Positions 16,305 to 24,986 of a DNA stretch of 64,000 nt are shown in pieces. Position numbers and translations under genes: made by a program. The stretch's first letter is position 1. Each line of letters starts with the position of its first letter. The DNA comes from Nitrospirota bacterium (GTDB lineage Bacteria; Nitrospirota; Thermodesulfovibrionia; UBA6902; DSMQ01). The stretch is from positions 25,541 through 89,540 of the forward strand of contig JACQXB010000016.1 of assembly GCA_016208965.1 (NCBI GenBank). The letters run 5' to 3'. Below the pieces are notes generated by a model. The model saw nothing but the letters and a program-made list of their open reading frames with translations. It did no database searches and was not told where the DNA came from.

Positions 16305-16802
16305 ATGCCAGATGAACATTCCTTTGATATTGTAAGCAAGGTAGACCTTCAGGAAGTTTCAAATGCCGTTCTGCAGGCAATGAAGGAGATAGGGCAAAGA
16401 TTTGATTTTAAAGGGAGTAAAAGCAATATAGAGCTTGATAAGGCAAAAAATGAAATTACCATTATATCAGACGATGAATACAGGCTCAAAAGTGTAGTTG
16501 ATATACTTCAAGGCAAACTGGTTAAAAGAAACGTATCTCTTAAAGCATTAGTCTATAGCAAGATAGAGCCTTCACTCTCTGGAACTGTGAAGCAGGTCAT
16601 AAGTATTCAGCAGGGAATTCCGACTGAAAAGGCAAAAGAGATTGTAAAAATTATTAAAGACACCAAGCTTAAAGTTCAGTCTGAAATCCAGAAAGATCAG
16701 GTCAGGGTCAGGGCAAAAAAGATTGATGACCTGCAGGTAGTAATAGGGCTTTTAAGAGAAAAAGACATGGGGATACATATGGAGTTTGTGAATTACAGAT
16801 AA
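16305..16802 (+). CDS. yajQ: YajQ family (UPF0234) nucleotide-binding protein
   Basis: 165 aa, the standard family length, made of two similar halves. It opens with [19 protein letters not shown] and ends with [22 protein letters not shown], both strongly conserved in YajQ. Family members bind nucleotides; some bind cyclic di-GMP and act on transcription, but that function is not shown for all. GGGAGG lies 10 bp before the ATG. The gene follows a MITE-like element and precedes the cysE-cysS gene by 42 bp, so it may share its transcript. Confidence 0.95.
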   Translation: MPDEHSFDIVSKVDLQEVSNAVLQAMKEIGQRFDFKGSKSNIELDKAKNEITIISDDEYRLKSVVDILQGKLVKRNVSLKALVYSKIEPSLSGTVKQVISIQQGIPTEKAKEIVKIIKDTKLKVQSEIQKDQVRVRAKKIDDLQVVIGLLREKDMGIHMEFVNYR

Positions 16803-16844
16803 TCTTACTATCTAACCCTCCAGTTTATTGTATAATATCGCATT

Positions 16845-18989
16845 ATGGCTTTCTGGCATGATATAGAACGGGATTATAAGGCTATCTTTGAGAGAGACCC
16901 GGCAGTAAGAAACGGGCTTGAAATTATCTTTGCATATCCCGGATTCCATGCGATATTTCTTCACAGGATTAACCATTTCCTTTGGAACATAGGCATTCCT
17001 GTTATCCCAAGATTTCTATCACACATAGGAAGATTTCTCACAGGCATTGAGATACATCCGTGTGCAAAGATTGGTGCGGGTTTTTTCATTGACCACGGCA
17101 TGGGTGTAGTTATAGGAGAGACATCTGAGATAGGGGAAAACGCAACTCTTTATCAGGGAGTTACACTTGGAGGCACGGGCAAGGAAAAAGGTAAGAGGCA
17201 CCCTACGCTTGGCAATAATGTAGTTGTTGGGACAGGGGCAAAGATCCTCGGTGCGATAACAATCGGAGATAATGTTGCAATAGGCGCTAATTCAGTAGTG
17301 CTTAAATCCATTCCCGGAAACTCAATTGTTGTAGGTGTTCCGGGAAGGGTAACAAAAAAGAGAATAATAAGGATGACAACAGAGGAAGGTTTGATAGAGG
17401 TGATGGATCATTTCCCTGACCCTTTATTAGAGAGGCTTGAAGAGCTTGAAACTAAGGTCACTGAGCTTGAAAAGGATATTGAGGCAATGGAAAAACAAAA
17501 AGAGAGAGATAAGGTAATGAGGGTATACAACACGCTTACTGGAAAGAAGGAGGAGTTTATTTCCATTAATCCCGGCAAGGTAGGCATGTATGTATGCGGG
17601 ATAACTGCTTATGATGTATGTCATCTGGGGCATGCAAGAAGCGCTATAGTTTTTGATGTCATGAAGAGATATATGAGATACAGCGGATTTGAGGTAAGGC
17701 ATGTCAGAAACATTACTGACATTGACGACAAAATAATTAAAAGGGCAGCACAGGAAGGTGTCTCTACTGTGGATATTGCAAAGAAATATACAGAAGAATA
17801 CTACAGAGATATGGACAGACTCGGGGTAAGCAGGGCTGATGTTGAACCAAAGGCAACCGAGCATATCCCTGAGATGATTGAGATTATAAAAGGGCTGATT
17901 GAGAGTGGATATGCATACAGTGTTCATGGGGATGTATATTTCAGGGTCAGCAGGTTTTCTGATTACGGGAAACTTTCAAGAAGAAGCCTTGATGACATGA
18001 TGGCAGGGGCAAGGGTTGAGGTGGATGAGAAAAAGGAGAATCCGCTGGATTTTGCATTGTGGAAGGCGTCAAAACCGGGTGAGCCGTGGTGGGACAGCCC
18101 ATGGGGAAAAGGAAGACCGGGCTGGCATATAGAATGCACTGCAATGTCGATGAAGTATATGAAGTATATGGGAGAGAGTTTTGATATTCATGGAGGAGGC
18201 GCGGATTTAATCTTTCCGCATCATGAAAATGAAATTGCGCAGTCAGAGGCATTTACAGGCAGGCCTTTTGTAAGATACTGGCTTCACAATGGGTTTATTA
18301 CTGTTGACAAGGAAAAGATGTCCAAGTCTTTGGGGAATTTCTTCACGATTAAGGAGATTCTTGATAAGTATGACCCTGAGGTTGTGAGATACTTTCTACT
18401 TTCAACCCATTACAGAAGCCCGATAGAGTTTTCTGATGCGCAGTTAAGTGAATCTGAGGTCTCTATTGATAGATACTATTCAACTGTATTAAGGGTCAAT
18501 GACTTCTTAAATGAGCCATCAGCCATCAGCCATCAGCCATCAGCCATTAAAGTGGTTGAAGAGTTTGAAAAACAAATATCCTCTTTGAAAGAAAAATTTA
18601 TGGATGCAATGGATGATGATTTTAATACTGCACTTGCACTTGGACATATTTTTGAACTCATAAGGGAAGCAAATAAATTTCTTGATGCCAAGCCAAGAGG
18701 GCAGAAGGCAGGGGAGCTTGTTGCAAAATCAAAAGAAGTTTTAACTGAATTAGGCAATATTCTTAATATATTTAACAGGACGCCGCATGAATGGTATATC
18801 TCGCTTATGAAAGTAAAAAATGTTGGTTTTACCGAAGGGGATATTCTTAATGAAATAACCAAGAGGCACGGGGCAAGACAGAAGAAAGACTGGGCATTGG
18901 CAGATAAGATAAGAAATGAACTGGAAGAAAAAGGTATTATCCTTGAAGATAAAAAGGATACAACAAAATGGAAAATTAAGGTTGGTTGA
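16845..18989 (+). CDS. cysS: Serine O-acetyltransferase fused in frame to cysteinyl-tRNA synthetase
   Basis: One 714-aa frame holding two complete enzymes. Residues 1 to about 190 are a CysE-type serine acetyltransferase with left-handed beta-helix hexapeptides (IHPCAKIGAGFFIDHGMGVV, IGETSEIG, GANSVV). A coiled-coil-like linker (about 194-222) follows. From Met225 the sequence is CysS: zinc/HIGH region CGITAYDVCHLGHARS, GWHIECTAM, KMSKSLGN and a C-terminal anticodon-binding part. It would join the first committed step of cysteine synthesis to charging of tRNA-Cys. An internal ATG (17517) with AAGG upstream could also yield free CysS. A seven-base repeat (18514-18547) lies in the CysS part. 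Its stop overlaps the next gene's ATG by one base. Confidence 0.92.
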   Translation: MAFWHDIERDYKAIFERDPAVRNGLEIIFAYPGFHAIFLHRINHFLWNIGIPVIPRFLSHIGRFLTGIEIHPCAKIGAGFFIDHGMGVVIGETSEIGENATLYQGVTLGGTGKEKGKRHPTLGNNVVVGTGAKILGAITIGDNVAIGANSVVLKSIPGNSIVVGVPGRVTKKRIIRMTTEEGLIEVMDHFPDPLLERLEELETKVTELEKDIEAMEKQKERDKVMRVYNTLTGKKEEFISINPGKVGMYVCGITAYDVCHLGHARSAIVFDVMKRYMRYSGFEVRHVRNITDIDDKIIKRAAQEGVSTVDIAKKYTEEYYRDMDRLGVSRADVEPKATEHIPEMIEIIKGLIESGYAYSVHGDVYFRVSRFSDYGKLSRRSLDDMMAGARVEVDEKKENPLDFALWKASKPGEPWWDSPWGKGRPGWHIECTAMSMKYMKYMGESFDIHGGGADLIFPHHENEIAQSEAFTGRPFVRYWLHNGFITVDKEKMSKSLGNFFTIKEILDKYDPEVVRYFLLSTHYRSPIEFSDAQLSESEVSIDRYYSTVLRVNDFLNEPSAISHQPSAIKVVEEFEKQISSLKEKFMDAMDDDFNTALALGHIFELIREANKFLDAKPRGQKAGELVAKSKEVLTELGNILNIFNRTPHEWYISLMKVKNVGFTEGDILNEITKRHGARQKKDWALADKIRNELEEKGIILEDKKDTTKWKIKVG
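18514..18547. repeat. Seven-base tandem repeat (AGCCATC) inside cysS
   Basis: Nearly five AGCCATC units encoding EPSAISHQPSAI, between the catalytic and anticodon-binding parts of CysS. Confidence 0.9.
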
Positions 18990-19729
18990 TGGAGATAGCA
19001 GAAGCTCTGAGGCTCGTTCAAGGGAAAATTGTAAACTCTGCACTCAGGGCTGGAAGGAATCCCGCTGAAATAAAAATAATTGCGGTTACTAAAACTGTAA
19101 GTATTGAACATATTCAGGAGGCAATAGACGCAGGATTAAGGATATTTGGGGAAAACAGGGTTCAGGAAGCTCAAAAAAAAGTTACAAGTTGCAAGTTGCA
19201 AGTTGCAAGTAAAGACAAAGACTCGTTACTCGTTACTCGTTACTCGTTACCTAAGATAGAATGGCATTTAATAGGAAATCTACAGAGAAACAAGGCAAAG
19301 TATGCGGTTCAGTTATTTGACCTTATTCATACCATTGATTCCATCGGAATTGCAGAGGAAGTCAATAAACAGGCTGAGAAGATAGGCAAAACCCAAAGGG
19401 TTCTTGTTCAGGTTAAATTATCTAAAGAGGAGACAAAACACGGGGTTTCAGAGGAGGATTTAATGCCCTTGCTTGAAATGATAAGTAATTTGAGAAACTT
19501 AAAACTTGAAGGGCTGATGACCATGCCTCCTTTTTTTGATGACCCGGAAAAAGCAAGACTGTATTTCAGGAGATTAAGAGAATTAAGGGATAATATTAAC
19601 AAGTTACGAGTTACGAGTTACGAGTTACGAGACTTATCTATGGGTATGTCCAATGACTTTGAAGTTGCAATAGAAGAAGGGGCAACTATGGTAAGAGTCG
19701 GGACGGCGATATTTGGGGTGAGAAGATAA
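18989..19729 (+). CDS. yggS: YggS/PROSC family pyridoxal-phosphate homeostasis protein
   Basis: 246 aa from the ATG at 18989, which overlaps the cysS stop (TGATG). An upstream in-frame TTG is less likely. PLP-binding protein of the alanine racemase N-terminal fold, involved in vitamin B6 balance. Visible are IIAVTKTVS (PLP lysine), FGENRVQEAQ, EWHLIGNLQRNKAK, GLMTMPPF and SMGMSNDFEVAIEEGATMVRVGTAIFG. Two seven-base repeat arrays back to back (19185-19249) insert about 25 residues before EWHLIG, and another (19602-19631) inserts residues before DLSMGMS. All keep the frame. Confidence 0.95.
   Translation: MEIAEALRLVQGKIVNSALRAGRNPAEIKIIAVTKTVSIEHIQEAIDAGLRIFGENRVQEAQKKVTSCKLQVASKDKDSLLVTRYSLPKIEWHLIGNLQRNKAKYAVQLFDLIHTIDSIGIAEEVNKQAEKIGKTQRVLVQVKLSKEETKHGVSEEDLMPLLEMISNLRNLKLEGLMTMPPFFDDPEKARLYFRRLRELRDNINKLRVTSYELRDLSMGMSNDFEVAIEEGATMVRVGTAIFGVRR
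19185..19249. repeat. Two seven-base tandem repeats inside yggS (CAAGTTG, then CTCGTTA)
   Basis: CAAGTTG x3.7 at 19185-19210 and CTCGTTA x4 at 19222-19249, separated by 11 bp. Confidence 0.9.
19602..19631. repeat. Seven-base tandem repeat (AGTTACG) inside yggS
   Basis: AGTTACG x4.3, encoding KLRVTSYELR. It is close to an inverse of the CTCGTTA array 350 bp upstream in the same gene. Confidence 0.9.
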
Positions 19730-19826
19730 GTGTTCTATGGCTTATAGAAAAAGCGGTTGTTTTGATATAGAATAATAACCTAAAAGATGCTTGAGTAAAT
19801 TATCTCGACAGCACTAATTAAGCAAC

Positions 19827-19859
19827 CCCCGTTAGAAAGGACGGGGCTTTCTAACGGGG
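19827..19859. repeat. CCCCGTTAGAAAG palindrome just upstream of the restriction-modification gene
   Basis: 33 bp with arms CCCCGTTAGAAAG and CTTTCTAACGGGG. It ends 8 bp before the ATG at 19868, so its terminal GGGG falls at ribosome-binding distance. No clear target duplication is seen. Confidence 0.9.
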
Positions 19860-19867
19860 TAAATTAA

Positions 19868-22800
19868 ATGCTAAAGTCCTACGTTAAAAAAATATTTGAA
19901 GTTGCGAAAAGAGGCGATGCAAGGGAAGAAAGTTATTACTCCTGTCTTGAAGAACTTTTAAATGATTATGCTGATTCTATCAACAAAAAACAGATTTATA
20001 TTACTACCCTTCCTAAAAAGACTGATGCAGGAAATCCTGATTTTAGAATATGGGATGGGAAACAACACATTATTGGATATATTGAGGCTAAATCACTACA
20101 TGAAGAAGACTTAACCCATATAGAGCATTCTGAACAGCTTGAAAGATATTTAGACATTTTCCCTAATCTTATACTCACAAATTTTTTTGAATTCCGTCTT
20201 TATCGTGATGGCAATTTAATTGATAAAATTCGGATTGCAAGACCATATGTGATTCACAAGCTCGGTACAGTCCCTCCTGTTGAAAAAGAAAAGGAATTTT
20301 TTGCTCTTCTCGAAAAATTCTTTTCTTTTTCTTTACCCAAAACCTATTCAGCAAAGACCCTTGCAGTGGAGCTTGCAAAAAGGACAAGGTTTTTAAAAGA
20401 ACAGGTCATTATTGAAGAATTAAAAACAGAAGAGACTCCCCCCTTTAATTCCCCCCTTACCAATGGGGGACTGAGGGGGGTGTATGGTTTTTATGAAGCA
20501 TTCAAACAATACCTCATAAGTGGCCTTTCAAAAGAAGATTTTGCAGACCTTTATTCTCAGACTATCACATACGGGCTTTTTGCTGCCCGAACACGCTCGG
20601 AAAACAGCTTTAACAGAAAACTCGCATATGACAGGATTCCAAGGACGATTGGAATATTAAGGGATGTTTTCAGATTTATTTCTCTTGGTGAATTACCTCA
20701 ACAGATGGAATGGATAATTGACGATATTTCAGAAGTTTTAGCAGTTACGGATGTTTATAAAATACTTGATGAGTATTTTCATAAACATAAAGGTAAAGAC
20801 CCGATTGTACATTTCTATGAAACATTTCTTGCTGAATATGACCCTAAGACAAGAGAAAAAAGAGGCGTCTATTATACCCCTGAACCAGTAGTTTCTTATA
20901 TTGTTCGTTCTTTGCACCATATCTTAAAAGAGCATTTTAATAGAGCAGATGGCTTTGCAAATGATACAGTCACAGTATTAGACCCTGCTGCAGGAACACT
21001 CACTTTTTTAGCTGAAGCTGCTAAGTTGGCAGTGAACGAATTCTCTTTAAAATATGGCGAAGGAGCAAAAGAAAATTTCATTAAAGAACAAATCCTTAAA
21101 AACTTTTACGCCTTTGAATTAATGATGGCGCCGTATGCAATAGGGCATTTGAAAATATCCTTTCTCCTTGAAGAACTTGGTTACAAACTTCATGAAGATG
21201 ATAGATTCAAACTCTACCTGACCAATACCTTGGAAATGGAAGAACTTGCGCAGACAGAACTTCCCGGAATGGCTTCTCTTTCTGAAGAGTCACATCTTGC
21301 AGGCAAAGTCAAAAAAGAACAGCCTATTTTAGTGATACTCGGAAATCCACCCTATTCTGTAAGCTCTGCAAACAAATCTGACTTCATTGAGAAAGAGATG
21401 GAACTATATAAAAAAGATGTCCGTATTGAGAAAAATATCCAGCCTCTTTCAGATGATTACATTAAGTTTATTCGCTTTGCGCACTGGAAAATAGATAAAG
21501 CAGGTAAGGGTATTATCGGAATGATTACCAACAATTCTTATCTTTCAGGATTAATTCATCGCGGAATGCGTAAAAGTTTGCTTGAAAGTTTCAATGAAAT
21601 TTATATCTTAAATCTTCATGGGAATAGCCGAATTGGAGAGAAATGTCCTGATGGAAGTAAAGACGAAAATGTCTTTGATATTCAGCAAGGAGTTTCAATC
21701 GCATTGTTTGTTAAGAACGACTCTGTCATTGCGAGGAGCAGAGCGACGAAGCAATCTCATGAGATTGCCACGCCTTCGGCTCGCAATGACATTACTACTT
21801 GCAAAGTTTTCTATCAGGATGTTTACGGACTGAGGAAAAAGAAATACGCATACTTGAATAAATATTCTACTAACTCAACAAAGTGGATAGAGTTAACACC
21901 GACCGATACTTATTATTTCTTTGTAAAGAAAGATTTTTCTCTACAAGCAAAGTATGATAAGTTTTTGTCTATTCAGGAAATATTTGTTCAATCCTCCAGT
22001 GGTGTAAAAACCCATCGTGACCATTTCATAGTAGGATTTACAAAAGAAGAAGTTAAACAGCGAATTAGAACATTTACCAGTAATTTACCAGATGAAATAG
22101 TTACTCAAGGATTGAACTTAAAAGATACGAGAGATTGGAAGGTAAAAACCGCAAGGGAGAGTCTAAAGAAAATTGATTGGGGAGAATATGTTAGACCATA
22201 CTCGTATCGCCCTTTTGATAAAAGATATATTTGTTATCTATCAAACCTGATTGATAGAGGTTGTGACAGATGGGATTTGATGAAGAACTTTTTTAAGGAG
22301 AATATTGGGTTAGCAACAACAAGAAGGATGCCAGAAATATTCGGTGTCTCCACTTTTGTATGCAATTATGTTGGAGACATACATATAATCGGAGACCAAA
22401 ACTACTTTTTCCCTCTTTACCTCTACAAAACAAAAGAAGATAATCCTTCAAAGAAACGCTCTTTTAGCACTTTAATGATGCTCTTTGAGCCGGAAGCAGA
22501 TTATTTTGTAAAAAAGCCTAATCTATCTCCAGCATTTGTAGAAAAATTAACCAAAGAGTTTAAGAAAACACCAACCCCCGAACAAATCTTCTTTTACATT
22601 TATGCCATTCTCTACTCAAATATTTACCGTATAAAATATGCTGAATTCTTAAAGATAGATTTTCCAAGGATTCCTTTTACAAAAGATTATAAATTGTTCA
22701 AGAAAATGGGTGATTACGGCGAAAGACTTGTTGATTTACATCTGCTAAAATCATCAGCGCTTGATTCACCTGTTGCAAAGCTGCAGGGCAAGGGTGATAA

Positions 22801-23131
22801 TAAGATTGAAAAAGTGTGGCTGTCATTGCGAGGCAAAGCCAAAGCAATCTCAAAAGACGAGATTCTTCGCTACGCTCAGAATGACAAATTAGTGATTTAC
22901 ATCAACCAGAATCAGTATTTTGAAGGGCTTTCAAATGATGTCTGGGGATATCAAATTGGCGGTTATCAGGTTTGTGACAAATGGCTAAAAGATAGGAAAG
23001 GAAAAAGATTATCACTTGAGGATATAAAATATTACTGCAAGATTGTTACTGCTTTGAAGAAAACAATTGAAATCCAAAAAGCAATTGATAATGTCTATCC
23101 GGAAGTAGAAAAGGAGACTTTATCTTTATGA
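19868..23131 (+). CDS. Type ISP/IIG-like single-chain restriction-modification enzyme
   Basis: 1087 aa. An N-terminal PD-(D/E)xK-like nuclease region has NPDFRIW...GYIEAKS near residues 55-76. An adenine methyltransferase core has EKRGVYYTPEPVVSYIV, motif I DPAAGTLTFLAEA near 372-384 and motif IV GNPPYS near 491. The C-terminal third, with YRPFDKRYI and KIDFPRIPF, resembles the target-recognition region of type ISP enzymes. No helicase motifs are seen, so this is closer to a compact IIG-like form. Three dispersed repeats are inserted in frame: a C-run/G-run palindrome (20437-20480) and two GTCATTGCGAG units (21725-21790, 22822-22885). It sits between yggS and proC and overlaps proC by 4 bp. 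It probably both methylates and cuts a specific site; activity is uncertain given the insertions. Confidence 0.85.
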   Translation: MLKSYVKKIFEVAKRGDAREESYYSCLEELLNDYADSINKKQIYITTLPKKTDAGNPDFRIWDGKQHIIGYIEAKSLHEEDLTHIEHSEQLERYLDIFPNLILTNFFEFRLYRDGNLIDKIRIARPYVIHKLGTVPPVEKEKEFFALLEKFFSFSLPKTYSAKTLAVELAKRTRFLKEQVIIEELKTEETPPFNSPLTNGGLRGVYGFYEAFKQYLISGLSKEDFADLYSQTITYGLFAARTRSENSFNRKLAYDRIPRTIGILRDVFRFISLGELPQQMEWIIDDISEVLAVTDVYKILDEYFHKHKGKDPIVHFYETFLAEYDPKTREKRGVYYTPEPVVSYIVRSLHHILKEHFNRADGFANDTVTVLDPAAGTLTFLAEAAKLAVNEFSLKYGEGAKENFIKEQILKNFYAFELMMAPYAIGHLKISFLLEELGYKLHEDDRFKLYLTNTLEMEELAQTELPGMASLSEESHLAGKVKKEQPILVILGNPPYSVSSANKSDFIEKEMELYKKDVRIEKNIQPLSDDYIKFIRFAHWKIDKAGKGIIGMITNNSYLSGLIHRGMRKSLLESFNEIYILNLHGNSRIGEKCPDGSKDENVFDIQQGVSIALFVKNDSVIARSRATKQSHEIATPSARNDITTCKVFYQDVYGLRKKKYAYLNKYSTNSTKWIELTPTDTYYFFVKKDFSLQAKYDKFLSIQEIFVQSSSGVKTHRDHFIVGFTKEEVKQRIRTFTSNLPDEIVTQGLNLKDTRDWKVKTARESLKKIDWGEYVRPYSYRPFDKRYICYLSNLIDRGCDRWDLMKNFFKENIGLATTRRMPEIFGVSTFVCNYVGDIHIIGDQNYFFPLYLYKTKEDNPSKKRSFSTLMMLFEPEADYFVKKPNLSPAFVEKLTKEFKKTPTPEQIFFYIYAILYSNIYRIKYAEFLKIDFPRIPFTKDYKLFKKMGDYGERLVDLHLLKSSALDSPVAKLQGKGDNKIEKVWLSLRGKAKAISKDEILRYAQNDKLVIYINQNQYFEGLSNDVWGYQIGGYQVCDKWLKDRKGKRLSLEDIKYYCKIVTALKKTIEIQKAIDNVYPEVEKETLSL
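20437..20480. repeat. C-run/G-run palindrome inside the restriction-modification gene
   Basis: Encodes TPPFNSPLTNGGLRGVYG between the nuclease part and the methyltransferase part. Confidence 0.85.
21725..21790. repeat. 66-bp GTCATTGCGAG unit inside the restriction-modification gene
   Basis: Starts GTCATTGCGAG and ends CTCGCAATGAC. It is exactly 22 codons and encodes VIARSRATKQSHEIATPSAR and two further residues, a peptide that belongs to the dispersed repeat and not to the enzyme family. Confidence 0.9.
22822..22885. repeat. 64-bp GTCATTGCGAG unit inside the restriction-modification gene, near its 3' end
   Basis: Starts GTCATTGCGAG and ends CTCAGAATGAC. It encodes LSLRGKAKAISKDEILRYAQ and a few further residues. 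Confidence 0.9.
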
Positions 23132-23931
23132 TAGGTTTCATAGGCGGGGGGAACATGGCGGAAGCGATGATTAAAGGCATGTGTCAAAGTGTCAAAGTGT
23201 CAAAGTGTCAGAGCAAAATACTTGTCTCTGAACCGAGGGAGGACAGGAGGAAGTATCTTGAGCAGAGCTATGGGGTGAAAACAACCTCTTCAAATAAAGA
23301 TGCGGCGTCTTTATGCAATATTATAATCCTTGCCGTTAAACCGCAGAATATGGAGACAGTACTTGATGAGATAAAAGATTTAGTCAATGAGGATAAAACA
23401 GTGGTATCAATAGCCGCAGGTATTACACTATCATATCTTCAATCAAAATTAAAAACAAAAAAACTCATCCGGGTAATGCCTAATACACCTGCACTTGTAC
23501 AGGAAGGTATGTCCGTTATCTCCTTATGCGAATGCTTTTCTGACACGGATATATTAACCGTAAGAGAAATCTTTATGTCTATAGGAAAAGTTATCACCCT
23601 CCCTGAGAAATATATGGATGCTGTCACTGCCCTTTCAGGAAGCGGTCCTGCCTTTATTGCCTTTTTCATTGAGGCAATGATAGAGGCAGGAGTAAAAATG
23701 GGTTTAAACAGAGACAATGCCTCTGAGCTTACGATACAAACGCTCATTGGCACAGCAAAGCTTCTTAAGACAGGTATGCCTGCAGAAAAACTCAGAGAGA
23801 TGGTAACATCTCCCGGGGGAACAACAGCAGCAGGTCTTAAGGTGTTTAATGAAAAAGGACTTAAGGATATTGTTGTATCTGCGATTGAGGCAGCAACAAA
23901 CCGGGCAAAGGAACTTGGAAAAACAAATTAA
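23128..23931 (+). CDS. proC: Pyrroline-5-carboxylate reductase
   Basis: 267-aa NAD(P)H-dependent enzyme for the last step of proline synthesis. The Rossmann start MIGFIGGGNMAEAMIKGM is at residues 1-18, VKPQNM near 71, RVMPNTPALVQEGM near 113, and the C-terminal signature ALSGSGPAFIAFFIEAM...SPGGTTAAGL near 165-235. The ATG overlaps the stop of the restriction-modification gene by 4 bp. Just after the glycine motif an eight-base repeat (GTGTCAAA, 23181-23210) encodes CQSVKVSKCQSK, which is inserted in the loop after helix A. yggS, proC, yggT and divIVA are normally neighbours, so only the inserted gene breaks the cluster. Confidence 0.96.
   Translation: MIGFIGGGNMAEAMIKGMCQSVKVSKCQSKILVSEPREDRRKYLEQSYGVKTTSSNKDAASLCNIIILAVKPQNMETVLDEIKDLVNEDKTVVSIAAGITLSYLQSKLKTKKLIRVMPNTPALVQEGMSVISLCECFSDTDILTVREIFMSIGKVITLPEKYMDAVTALSGSGPAFIAFFIEAMIEAGVKMGLNRDNASELTIQTLIGTAKLLKTGMPAEKLREMVTSPGGTTAAGLKVFNEKGLKDIVVSAIEAATNRAKELGKTN
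23181..23210. repeat. Eight-base tandem repeat (GTGTCAAA) inside proC
   Basis: GTGTCAAA x3.75 in the first 30 codons of the gene. Confidence 0.9.
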
Positions 23932-23961
23932 TATTTTATCCTGAATTTTAAGGGAGTCTAT

Positions 23962-24267
23962 ATGTTTATATTTGCAAATCTATTAACAGCTTTAGCAAAG
24001 ATACTTGATATTGCGCTTACAGCCTATATGTGGATAATAATAATCGCAGCACTTATTAGCTGGGTAAATCCTGATCCATACAATCCAATTGTGCGATTCT
24101 TATATTCGGTCACAGAGCCCGTTCTAAGACCAATAAGGAGAAGGATCGGAATAGGCATTGGTGTTGACATATCGCCGATGATAGTGATTTTAATAATTCT
24201 CTTCATTAAATATTTTCTAATAGCGTCTTTAATTGAAATGGCTTTTAGAATGAAAGGAGCAGCATGA
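23962..24267 (+). CDS. YggT family membrane protein
   Basis: 101-aa integral membrane protein with two hydrophobic segments (about residues 8-30 and 66-92) joined by a loop with the family motif SWVNPDPYNPIVRFLYSVTEP followed by VLRPIRRRI. YggT proteins are found next to yggS, proC and divIVA in many bacteria and have been linked to cell shape, division or osmotic stress, without a settled biochemical role. The sequence is intact and the spacing (30 bp after proC) fits the same operon. Confidence 0.93.
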   Translation: MFIFANLLTALAKILDIALTAYMWIIIIAALISWVNPDPYNPIVRFLYSVTEPVLRPIRRRIGIGIGVDISPMIVILIILFIKYFLIASLIEMAFRMKGAA

Positions 24268-24507
24268 TGCATGATACACGATTCATGATTCATGATAAAA
24301 GCTTTTCCATCTTGTATCTCGGACCGAGTCGTTTCCGACTTGCTACAGGATTGCCTTATTTCTGTCATTCCGCACTTGATGCGGAATCCAGTTATTTTTT
24401 TCTGGATTCCTGCTTTCGCAGGAATGACTAATAACAAAAGCGTAATAAAGTTTTTAAGATACCTTGCAGCTTGCTGCAGGCAGGCTCATTAGGTAAAGGA
24501 GGTTTGG
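24268..24507 (+). repeat. Intergenic repeats between yggT and divIVA
   Basis: 240 bp with no gene. It starts with ATTCATG-type units, then carries an inverted-repeat unit beginning GTCATTCCGCACTTGATGCG and ending GCAGGAATGAC (24364-24430). The good ribosome-binding site AAAGGAGG for divIVA is at its end. Confidence 0.8.
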
Positions 24508-24984
24508 ATGAGAATTACACCACTTGATATTCAACAGAAGCAGTTTTCTACAAAGTTCAGGGGATTTGATACTGAAGATGTAGATTCCTTTCTTGAACTT
24601 ATAAGGGAGGAGATGGAGGAACTCCTAAGAGAGAACGCTAATCTAAGAGAGGATGTGAAAAGGTTTGACAAACAGCTAAAGGATTATAAAAACATTGAAA
24701 CAACCCTCAGAGACACCCTTATGATAACCCAGCAGATGGTTGAAGAGTATAAAAATAATGCAAGAAAAGAGGCAGAGCTTATAAAGAAAGATGCAGAATT
24801 AAGGGCAGATGAGATATTAAAAGATGCACAGGAGAAGGTCATCATGATACACGAGGACATAACTGACCTCAAGGGGGTAAGAAGACATTTTAAAGAAGAA
24901 TTAAAACGATTAATAGAAAACCACCTAAGGATGGTTGAGTTTGATAAAGAAAGGGAGGAAGAGACCCCTACCGAGGGCTCGTAG
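24508..24984 (+). CDS. divIVA: DivIVA-domain protein
   Basis: 158 aa, mainly coiled coil. The N-terminal DivIVA lipid-binding domain is clear: ITPLDIQQKQFSTKFRGFD then TEDVDSFLELI, followed by a long coiled coil to about residue 145 (ELLRENANLREDVKRF, EAELIKKDAELRADEIL). Such proteins sense membrane curvature and recruit partners to poles or division sites; in Gram-negative lineages their partner is usually unknown. It follows yggT in the conserved yggS-proC-yggT-divIVA order and is 2 bp upstream of hisS. Confidence 0.93.
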   Translation: MRITPLDIQQKQFSTKFRGFDTEDVDSFLELIREEMEELLRENANLREDVKRFDKQLKDYKNIETTLRDTLMITQQMVEEYKNNARKEAELIKKDAELRADEILKDAQEKVIMIHEDITDLKGVRRHFKEELKRLIENHLRMVEFDKEREEETPTEGS

Positions 24985-24986
24985 AG

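Noticed and set aside
19185-19249. Possible CRISPR-like array
   Set aside because: Units are direct seven-base tandem copies without spacers, inside a coding frame. No CRISPR array or cas gene was seen in the window.
24292-24492. 66-codon frame between yggT and divIVA
   Set aside because: It translates the GTCATTCC...GGAATGAC repeat (IPAFAGMT peptide), a common false gene.
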